Assembly: GCA_021797955.1 (NCBI GenBank)
Contig: JAJZYV010000173.1
Coordinates: forward strand, 1 to 5,095
Direction of reading: 5' to 3'
DNA from: Thermoplasmata archaeon
GTDB lineage: Archaea > Thermoplasmatota > Thermoplasmata > Thermoplasmatales > Thermoplasmataceae
DNA length: 5,095 nucleotides
This document shows, in pieces, positions 1 to 5,095 of this stretch; position 1 is the first letter of the stretch, and the number at the start of each line of letters is the position of its first letter. Under the pieces are notes generated by a model. That model was not told where the DNA came from, ran no database searches, and saw only the letters and a list, made by a program, of their open reading frames with translations. The translations under genes were made by a program, and so were the position numbers.

Positions 1-1
1 T

Positions 2-370
2 GACAAACTGACATATTATCGAAAACATGAAAGTCTTACTGGAGTAAAAGCATCAAGTAAAGACTTCAGGGAGAGCCGATATTTATTTACGAAGCAATCC
101 ATTGATACTATAAACGAAATCCAAAAAAAGGGGGGAATTGAAGAAAATATTCCACTTGTTTTAATTCTTAATAAATTGCAATGTAATTTGCTTATTTATG
201 AAAAAGGAAATAGAATGAGGGCAATCAGGAAGGCGCTCAATCTTCACAAAGATGTAATGGAAACAAAGAATAGGGAAATCAGGATACTTTCACTGCTTCT
301 TATCACGAAGTTTTTTTCCCCCACAATTGCCTTCAGAATATTCAAATTTTATCAAGTAAGAGATATATGA
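2..370 (+). CDS. Probable family 2 glycosyltransferase, C-terminal part (5' end outside window)
   Basis: The reading frame is open from base 2 to the TGA at 368-370, so this is the last 122 codons of a gene that starts to the left of the window. An ATG at 176 also lies in this frame, but it is internal and the coding sense clearly extends upstream of it. Near the visible start is a YYRKHESLT stretch, which resembles the 'YYR-H--SLT' segment that closes the catalytic domain of many GT-A fold family 2 glycosyltransferases. The remainder is helical and basic (RAIRKALNLHKDVMETKNREIR) and ends in a hydrophobic, aromatic helix, as the tails of these enzymes often do. If correct, it would transfer a sugar from a nucleotide donor, perhaps for surface glycan or protein N-glycosylation. 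The DXD donor-binding region is outside the window, so the family call is tentative and the substrate unknown. Confidence 0.55.
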   Translation, partial: DKLTYYRKHESLTGVKASSKDFRESRYLFTKQSIDTINEIQKKGGIEENIPLVLILNKLQCNLLIYEKGNRMRAIRKALNLHKDVMETKNREIRILSLLLITKFFSPTIAFRIFKFYQVRDI

Positions 371-547
371 TACTCAAGTGTGAGAGAATCTGAAATTTCG
401 AAGTTGATTATCACAGAATTAGCATGTTGTTTTTGTTGAAACCCGCTTTATCCGGCGATAAACCATTGATCCCCCTTAATAATCTAAACATTGGAGGAAA
501 ATTGAGGTTTCCCAAAATATTTATACAAATGGCTTTTATGTAATAAT
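371..547. other. Intergenic gap before the CARF-PIN-like gene
   Basis: This stretch of 177 bases has no convincing ORF. It holds a short T-rich stretch at 426-437 (longest run five T), about 60 bases after the preceding stop, which could be a weak U-tract terminator for the upstream gene. At its right end it carries the TATA element of the next gene. No CRISPR repeat or tRNA was seen. Confidence 0.5.
514..526 (+). promoter_or_regulatory. Archaeal TATA box, leaderless promoter of the CARF-PIN-like gene
   Basis: The sequence AAAATATTTATAC matches the archaeal box A, with an A-rich tract at its left edge where the TFB recognition element would sit. Its centre is about 26 bases before the ATG at 548, the usual distance from TATA centre to transcription start in archaea. 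The message should therefore begin at or within a few bases of the ATG. This fits the lack of a Shine-Dalgarno sequence in the bases just upstream of that ATG. Confidence 0.7.
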
Positions 548-1918
548 ATGATCAAAAAGGGAATTTTTTTAATTGGAACATCAAATGACATAATGGAATC
601 ATCTTTTTCTTCAATACTGAGGGTTTTGGAGTCATTTCAAATAAATCAGGTAGTATTGCTGTACTCTTCATTTGCAAAAAGATATGCAGAAAAACTTAAG
701 ACAACTCTTGAGAAATTGTTTCCTAACGGCACATTAAGCGTTGGAATCGAAGAAATAAATGAAATTAGTTACAGAAATCAATTTGATGCTGCTTTTGATG
801 AAGAGACTCTGCTATGTCCCACTTCCGGTTCCAGATTCTATACAATTGTATCAACAGATATTGGAAAAGCTAAAGGGGCAACACTTGTCCACGTTATGTT
901 TCCCTATGGTCCATGGAGGGAATTGTATTACCCGTTTGTACCAAGATTTCTACAACAGATAGTCGTCTTATCTGGAGACACAAAACCTCTAAGTGAGATT
1001 AAGGATATTTTTGATGAGAATAATTCGAGGCTGCTTGAAGAGGACTGGAAGGACAAAATCAAAGGGAAGAATATAACAAAAAGAGTTGGGATGAGTTCAT
1101 TCAGATATAATAAACTGAACAAGAAAAATTTTGTTGAAAATGGAGAGGAAAATATTTTCGATTTGGGAATTGACAAGTACGGAGAAATAATATCAAATGA
1201 TACATCTAACACAATAATAAACCTCAGAATTCTTGACCAGTTTAAAAAGTATAATTTGTCAATATCAATCAATGACGAAAACAGGACAGATAGAGATTTT
1301 CCAAATTCAACAGAATTCAGAAAAAATTTTATTTCAACCACGTTCGGAATAAAGGGGATAAATATTTCAGATGACAGCAAACTGTCACCCTTTGATATTT
1401 TTGGCATCCTGGGATACTTGGATATAGACTGCATAAGTTTGGGAAATCAGAGAAATTCATTAGAAGAAATTTCGGAACAGTCAAAGGGAATTATTATTGA
1501 TACGAACATGATCTATCTGGGGATAAATCTCTACAAAGAAGCGAAAATCATGGTTCCTTACTGTGCGTATATAGAAATAGCGAATAAAAGAACAGAAATG
1601 ATGAAGGGTCATAAAGACGAGTTAACGCATATATTTGCAGATATACTCTGGGACGCTTTGAATGAATTGCTGGAATCAAATCCAATTGTCCCAACCGAGA
1701 CATTTTTCTGTGACGGCGTGATTCCAATGATGGATCCCTTAATTATAAGAAATTGCACACTTTTGACGAACGACGAGGGAGCTTATCAGCATTGGATGGG
1801 AATATTTTCTGATTGGGTGAGGGTTGCAAAAGCCAAAATAAGCAAGACGAGCAGTGTGGCTAAGGTTGTATTCGCATTGTTTCTTACATCGTCTGTGCTG
1901 CAGGAAGGAATAAGTTAA
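548..1918 (+). CDS. CARF-like sensor fused to a PIN-type nuclease; putative CRISPR ancillary ribonuclease
   Basis: This is a 456-residue protein. Residues 1-140 look like a CARF Rossmann domain: strand 1 IFLIGTS (6-12) is followed by a helix, strand 2 is QVVLLYSS (34-41), and LLCPTSGSR (88-96) sits where CARF proteins carry the Gly/Ser/Thr ligand loop. A GPWRELYYPFVPR segment (121-133) follows. Residues 145-310 are charged and unassigned. Residues 314-430 fit a PIN nuclease: Asp318 in IIIDTN, Glu343 in AYIEIANK, Asp396 in MDPLII and Asp409 in LLTNDE, giving the four-acid metal site in the expected order. CARF domains bind cyclic oligoadenylates made by Cas10 in type III CRISPR, and PIN domains cut RNA. 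By inference, this is a signal-activated ribonuclease acting in the cytoplasm. The ATG at 548 is the only reasonable start: an in-frame TGA lies at 503-505 and the TATA spacing agrees. The gene stands alone, with no cas neighbour in view. The PIN call is firmer than the CARF call. Confidence 0.62.
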   Translation: MIKKGIFLIGTSNDIMESSFSSILRVLESFQINQVVLLYSSFAKRYAEKLKTTLEKLFPNGTLSVGIEEINEISYRNQFDAAFDEETLLCPTSGSRFYTIVSTDIGKAKGATLVHVMFPYGPWRELYYPFVPRFLQQIVVLSGDTKPLSEIKDIFDENNSRLLEEDWKDKIKGKNITKRVGMSSFRYNKLNKKNFVENGEENIFDLGIDKYGEIISNDTSNTIINLRILDQFKKYNLSISINDENRTDRDFPNSTEFRKNFISTTFGIKGINISDDSKLSPFDIFGILGYLDIDCISLGNQRNSLEEISEQSKGIIIDTNMIYLGINLYKEAKIMVPYCAYIEIANKRTEMMKGHKDELTHIFADILWDALNELLESNPIVPTETFFCDGVIPMMDPLIIRNCTLLTNDEGAYQHWMGIFSDWVRVAKAKISKTSSVAKVVFALFLTSSVLQEGIS

Positions 1919-2313
1919 TCAGGCGGACTGTTTGAATCCGATTGCCCTGTTTCACTTTTTTTTCCGATGTTAATGAATTCATAAACACTTGAAAATAACA
2001 AAGCTGAAAATGCGCAAATCAATCCAGATATCAGTGGATACATAAACAGGACAAGAAACTGAGGGAGTCCTATTATGGATGAAATTATTCCCGCAATTTT
2101 AAGGTCACCGGTAAGGCTGTACATAAGGTATACAGACAGAAATGATCCAAACCCCTCCAGGAATCCGAAAATAAATGCGAATCTTTTCCTTAACATCAGT
2201 AAAAGAAAGCCCGAAATTATCAGATAATAAGCGTCTTTCAGGAAAAAAGCAATGAGGATTGATAAAGGAATAGACAGTAAAGACAGATAGAATACTCTAC
2301 GGTTCATATTCAA
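1915..2313 (-). CDS. Small multi-pass membrane protein, function unknown
   Basis: I do not recognise a family. The 132-residue product has four or five hydrophobic segments at roughly residues 7-25, 27-41, 45-67, 72-92 and 93-116. A basic LRKR loop lies after the second segment, and a hydrophilic tail (GKKSETGQSDSNSPPD) ends the protein. It sits immediately downstream of the acylase gene and overlaps it by 17 bases, so co-transcription and translational coupling are likely. A role alongside the exported acylase, such as a membrane partner or an exporter of its product, is possible but only inferred from position. The start is uncertain: TTG at 2313 lies six bases after the GGAGG core of a strong Shine-Dalgarno sequence, and an in-frame ATG at 2307 lies twelve bases after it. 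Its stop codon overlaps the stop of the convergent + strand gene. Confidence 0.8.
   Translation of the reverse strand: MNMNRRVFYLSLLSIPLSILIAFFLKDAYYLIISGFLLLMLRKRFAFIFGFLEGFGSFLSVYLMYSLTGDLKIAGIISSIIGLPQFLVLFMYPLISGLICAFSALLFSSVYEFINIGKKSETGQSDSNSPPD
1956..1963 (+). terminator. Candidate U-tract terminator for the CARF-PIN-like gene
   Basis: A run of eight T on the + strand begins 38 bases after the TAA of the upstream gene. Archaeal RNA polymerase terminates at short U-tracts without needing a hairpin, and I see no strong stem here. The run lies inside the oppositely oriented membrane-protein gene, where it encodes a lysine pair near the C-terminus. It may therefore be only coding sequence. 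Confidence 0.35.
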
Positions 2314-4792
2314 TAGTCACCTCCGTTGGAAGTCCCTGCATCGGATAATATTGATGGTTTAACCAGTGACTCAACTGATTATCAAACCAGTAGCTTTCAA
2401 CATTCTCGCTAGGGCCCCCTGGAAATACCCCGTAAAATGTTCCCGTGGCCGGACTTGCAATTGTTCGGAGAGAAGATCCGATTGACACGCAGGGTAAGGG
2501 ATACTCTAATAACCTTGGCACTGATCCAACGCTGACTGTATGTCTACCTCCCCAAATTGATATTGGGCCAATTCCCAGTGCTGGAATACCTGTAAGACTA
2601 GCAATTTCAACCTTGTGGACACTCCCCCAGGCCCAGTTACTGACATTTCCTAATTTCGAATCCATAAAATTAATCGCGATTACAAAAGCTTCTTGCATCG
2701 TTTTACTGAAATTGCCATTAAACCATGAGGATGTTGGATCTTCCTTAGCCATTTCAATAGCAGTATTTACATAAACACATGGCGTGAACTGATAAATTCC
2801 ATTTTCTTTCAAAACTTTATCATAAGTCAAATTATAGAACGCGGCTGTTACATATTGGTATACGGTTGGATTCTCCATGCCTGGCCAGAATGTGTAATTC
2901 CATGTTTCCAGTAATTTTAGGGCCATTTTCTGAGAATAGTTAAGATTCATGGAACCAGTGATGGCCTTCACTATTAACGGATTATACTGGGTGGCCCAGT
3001 AGTCAGAAACATTCGATTGAAGTGCCATCATGTCTTTAAAATTCATTTTTGTATGATTCTGCAGGAAATGATCTATTGTCTTCGCTCTGCCACCTGTGGC
3101 CCAGTAAGAACCTATGAATGGATATGGATAGTTCTTCCCAACTGTTGGCTGATTTGGGGCAAACATGTATCCCCTTGACGGGTTTACTGCCTGTGGGAGA
3201 TACTTAAACGGAACAAATCCTGTTTCCCTGTATTTTGAGTTTGATCCATTTAAAAGAGATACCGAACCTACTACCTGCAGGCTCTTACCGTCTGGAAGAG
3301 TTTCATTTATTAAGGGATAGCCACCTGCAGTAATATAACCGGAGTGATGAAGCGAAACTAGTGCGAAATTTTGTGGCGGTGCCGGTCCCCAGTATTTCAA
3401 GGCGTTCAGCATTTGTGAATAGTTATTTGACTGATCAAGCATTATTTCTGCAATCAAATCAGTGCTTGGTTGATTCTCATCCCAGTTCATACTGATCCCC
3501 AGAGTACTGTTCCTTGATATTATAGGACCATTGTTTGTCGAATAAACAGTGTAAGTTCTACCGAGTTGGGTGAAATTGCATGTTGACATGGCAATGTATT
3601 TTCCATTGTATAAATAGGAATTACCTTTCAGGGATTCCAAAAAGTCATTGGCAGAATTTCCTTCCGGCGTTGTCAAACCAAAAGAAGTATGTTTTGTGTG
3701 GCCTATTAGAATCCCTAGCAATCCTGCAAGACCCCAGCCTGTAACATTAAACGACGGATCAACTAATTGATACTCAATCCAGAGAGAGGGAGCCAGCAGT
3801 GGTAAATGAGGATCATTTGCCAGCATTGGAGAACCATTAGAAGAATAATTGGATGCAATAATCCAACTATTGCTACCAACAGGAGATCCAGTGTTGTGCG
3901 ATCCTGGCAGATTGTATGGGTCGGAAATATTCATACATGCTTCTTTCAGCAGTGTGGTTAATGTGCTTAGTTTCTTTGAACTCACACCAGTTGCCCATTG
4001 GGAAAACCAATCCTGGGACCAAACATAGCTGGAAGAAATGCCCTGTTCAGCTAAATTGTAACCATTTACTGTTCCGTCTCCTGGAATCATGGTAACATTC
4101 TCCGTGTAGTAAGGATAATAGGGCCAAATCTGGCTGTAATTTGAATATCCAAGTGAATTTACAAAAATGTCAGATTGAAGTACATTCGTGGAACCTATGG
4201 CAAGTGACCATGCCATATATTGCTGCCATACCAAGCTATCATAAACTGTCCATTTAAATGGTTTAACGCCTAACAGATGAAATCCCAGTATATCAGAAAC
4301 AGAAGCTGAATTATTTATGTAGGCGTTTACACCCTGTGAGTACCAAAGCAAATAATCATAATATTTAGTATAATTATGTTCAATATCAGACTGTAACCTT
4401 TCAGCATTTCGGGTTAATCCTATCAGTCTCATCGTGTAATCTGATTGAAGACCAGAACTTCCAATAAATTTAGATAAGTTTCCAGCAGCAACTGTAGCCT
4501 GAAGTTCCATTTGAAACAGTCTCTGACATGCGCTATAATAACCTTGGGAGTAAAACAGATCGTGATTGTTCTTGGCCTGAATATGAACCATTCCAGACGA
4601 ATCTATAGTTAGCGAAACGCTGTTTTCCAGTCCGGGAACTATGTAAGAACCAGATGTAAAGTTATTACTTGAAGAACTTTGAAAAACACCAGTAGAGGGG
4701 TTTAAAATACCCAGAGAAGTGGAAATATATGAAAGACTTCCTACCAGTATGAAAGAAATTACAATAATTACAGCTAAAAACTTCCTTTTCAT
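2297..4792 (-). CDS. Secreted penicillin amidase family acylase (S45, Ntn-hydrolase)
   Basis: This 831-residue precursor is of normal length for the penicillin amidase family, which hydrolyses amide bonds of acylated compounds such as beta-lactams, acyl-homoserine lactones or N-acyl amino acids. The true substrate is unknown. Residues 5-25 form a signal or anchor helix with no lipobox Cys, followed by a Ser/Asn-rich linker. Family landmarks follow in order: DLFYSQGYYSACQRLFQMEL (78-97), GVNAYI (154-159), GSNSW (306-310), LANDPHL (324-330), NPSRGYMFAPNQ (537-548), GGRA (567-570) and a FPGGPSENVESYWFDNQ tail (790-806). Self-cleavage should occur between Gly306 and Ser307, exposing Ser307 as the N-terminal nucleophile of a 525-residue beta chain. 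Asn547 is a candidate oxyanion-hole residue. About 22 N-X-S/T sequons suggest heavy glycosylation outside the cell. The ATG at 4790-4792 is followed directly by the basic start of the signal sequence and lacks a Shine-Dalgarno. It is the first gene of a two-gene operon. Confidence 0.93.
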   Translation of the reverse strand: MKRKFLAVIIVISFILVGSLSYISTSLGILNPSTGVFQSSSSNNFTSGSYIVPGLENSVSLTIDSSGMVHIQAKNNHDLFYSQGYYSACQRLFQMELQATVAAGNLSKFIGSSGLQSDYTMRLIGLTRNAERLQSDIEHNYTKYYDYLLWYSQGVNAYINNSASVSDILGFHLLGVKPFKWTVYDSLVWQQYMAWSLAIGSTNVLQSDIFVNSLGYSNYSQIWPYYPYYTENVTMIPGDGTVNGYNLAEQGISSSYVWSQDWFSQWATGVSSKKLSTLTTLLKEACMNISDPYNLPGSHNTGSPVGSNSWIIASNYSSNGSPMLANDPHLPLLAPSLWIEYQLVDPSFNVTGWGLAGLLGILIGHTKHTSFGLTTPEGNSANDFLESLKGNSYLYNGKYIAMSTCNFTQLGRTYTVYSTNNGPIISRNSTLGISMNWDENQPSTDLIAEIMLDQSNNYSQMLNALKYWGPAPPQNFALVSLHHSGYITAGGYPLINETLPDGKSLQVVGSVSLLNGSNSKYRETGFVPFKYLPQAVNPSRGYMFAPNQPTVGKNYPYPFIGSYWATGGRAKTIDHFLQNHTKMNFKDMMALQSNVSDYWATQYNPLIVKAITGSMNLNYSQKMALKLLETWNYTFWPGMENPTVYQYVTAAFYNLTYDKVLKENGIYQFTPCVYVNTAIEMAKEDPTSSWFNGNFSKTMQEAFVIAINFMDSKLGNVSNWAWGSVHKVEIASLTGIPALGIGPISIWGGRHTVSVGSVPRLLEYPLPCVSIGSSLRTIASPATGTFYGVFPGGPSENVESYWFDNQLSHWLNHQYYPMQGLPTEVTIEYEP
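2317..2324 (-). promoter_or_regulatory. Strong Shine-Dalgarno site for the membrane-protein gene, inside the acylase gene
   Basis: Read on the - strand this is GGAGGTGA, a perfect match to the archaeal anti-Shine-Dalgarno sequence. It lies within the last ten codons of the acylase gene (the Thr-Glu-Val-Thr region). It leaves three bases before the TTG at 2313 and nine before the ATG at 2307, so it supports translation of the downstream gene but does not settle which codon is used. It is the only strong Shine-Dalgarno sequence seen at a gene start in the window. Confidence 0.75.
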
Positions 4793-4975
4793 TATTACTG
4801 TAAATCGTATTACTTAATTAGGGTTTATGAAAACTGCTTTATTAATATACAAAACTAAAAATAGAGTGTGTAAAGCCGATTATTAAACCCTTAAATTTAA
4901 TTCTGTTAGCATATCCGAACATTACATCCAGAAAGTATTAAAGATAAAATAAGGGTAATTTGATTTCCATATGTT
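4793..4975. promoter_or_regulatory. Divergent promoter region between the acylase operon and the aminotransferase-like gene
   Basis: This 183-base AT-rich gap must hold both promoters. Neither gene has a clear Shine-Dalgarno sequence next to its ATG, so both may have short or no leaders. Two octamers form an inverted pair, AGGGTTTA at 4820-4827 and TAAACCCT at 4884-4891. They flank the best TATA candidate for the acylase, so they could be regulator sites, though chance is not excluded at this length. No ORF or RNA gene was seen. Confidence 0.5.
4840..4849 (-). promoter_or_regulatory. Possible TATA box for the acylase operon
   Basis: On the - strand this reads TATATTAATA, the most TATA-like element upstream of the acylase ATG. 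Transcription would start near 4819, leaving a leader of about 27 bases with no Shine-Dalgarno. A weaker alternative, TAATTAA near 4814-4820, would give a leaderless message instead. The sequence does not decide between them. Confidence 0.35.
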
Positions 4976-5095
4976 ATGAATAAGGAAAGTATAAGAAAAC
5001 TCTTTAGTGGTATAGATTCAAAAATACATCTCGCAGCGTGTTCTCAATCTCCGATGAGCTTTGCTTCAATCAATGCATTACAAAATTATGTCACA
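4976..5095 (+). CDS. Probable class V aminotransferase (PLP-dependent), N-terminal part, cut by window end
   Basis: The frame is open from the ATG at 4976 to the end of the window, giving the first 40 residues only. The start is well placed: a TGA in the same frame lies at 4961-4963, no other start codon falls between, and the nearby ATG at 4971 runs straight into a stop. The peptide reads IRKLFSGIDSKIHLAACSQSP and then SINALQNY. This resembles the opening of class V aminotransferases and cysteine desulfurase-like enzymes, where an FPGL-type start leads to 'hLN-aSqsP' and a helix with 'Al--y'. Those enzymes use pyridoxal phosphate to move amino groups or break C-S bonds. The lysine that binds the cofactor is outside the window, so the call rests on a short similarity. 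No Shine-Dalgarno is visible. An A-rich stretch at 4941-4950 is the only hint of a TATA element at leaderless distance. Confidence 0.5.
   Translation, partial: MNKESIRKLFSGIDSKIHLAACSQSPMSFASINALQNYVT

Noticed and set aside
371..547. Possible CRISPR leader or repeat next to the CARF-PIN-like gene
   Set aside because: No repeated unit of 20 or more bases is present in this gap, and nothing resembles a spaced array anywhere in the window.
759..962. A 67-codon + strand frame inside the CARF-PIN-like gene
   Set aside because: It is a short out-of-frame shadow of the supported gene with no initiation signal.
928..1434. A 168-codon open frame on the - strand, antisense to the CARF-PIN-like gene
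   Set aside because: It lies wholly within a well-supported gene with good motifs and its own promoter. Its product is a low-complexity Ser/Leu/Phe/Ile mix typical of the reverse reading of AT-rich coding DNA, and no promoter or Shine-Dalgarno was seen.
1589..1612. R-X6-H (Arg348 to His355) in the CARF-PIN-like protein, reminiscent of the HEPN ribonuclease motif of Csm6/Csx1
   Set aside because: It directly follows the PIN-type Glu343 segment, and the surrounding strand-helix pattern with four ordered acids fits PIN much better than the all-helical HEPN fold. A single R-X6-H can occur by chance.
1828..1838. Short T runs on the - strand as a terminator for the acylase operon
   Set aside because: There are only two runs of four T, inside the coding region of the convergent gene. 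Such runs are common by chance in this AT-rich DNA.
2445..2774. A 109-codon + strand frame opposite the acylase
   Set aside because: It is the complement of conserved acylase C-terminal sequence, so the acylase explains the open frame.

Overview
The window looks like the chromosome of an archaeon. The best guess is a Thermoplasmatales-type acidophile (Thermoplasma, Ferroplasma or Cuniculiplasma relatives), but this is an inference. The evidence is AT-rich DNA and an archaeal TATA element centred about 26 bases before a start codon, which implies a leaderless mRNA. There is also a large secreted acylase that is poor in charged residues and rich in N-glycosylation sequons. No sequence search was possible, so family assignments rest on motifs recognised by eye.

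Layout from left to right. (1) Positions 2-370 (+) hold the 3' end of a gene that resembles the tail of a family 2 glycosyltransferase. (2) After a 177-base gap with a clear TATA box, positions 548-1918 (+) encode a 456-residue protein. I read it as an N-terminal CARF-like (CRISPR-associated Rossmann fold) sensor joined to a C-terminal PIN-type ribonuclease. This is the most interesting gene here and may be a cyclic-oligoadenylate-controlled effector of type III CRISPR immunity. No cas gene or CRISPR array lies in the window. (3) Running the opposite way, positions 4792-2297 (-) encode a penicillin amidase family (S45, Ntn-hydrolase) secreted acylase. It is followed by an overlapping small multi-pass membrane protein at 2313-1915 (-). 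(4) Positions 4793-4975 are a divergent promoter region. (5) From 4976 (+) a gene begins that is cut by the window end. Its first 40 residues resemble the N-terminus of a class V (PLP-dependent) aminotransferase.

The acylase and the membrane protein form an obvious two-gene operon. They overlap by up to 17 bases, and a strong Shine-Dalgarno sequence for the second gene lies inside the last codons of the first. That operon converges on the CARF-PIN-like gene so tightly that the two stop codons share the four bases TTAA, so the two 3' ends have no private terminator space. The sequence suggests no functional link between the putative defence gene and its neighbours. It appears to be a stand-alone transcription unit, either an orphan effector or an outlier of a CRISPR locus elsewhere.
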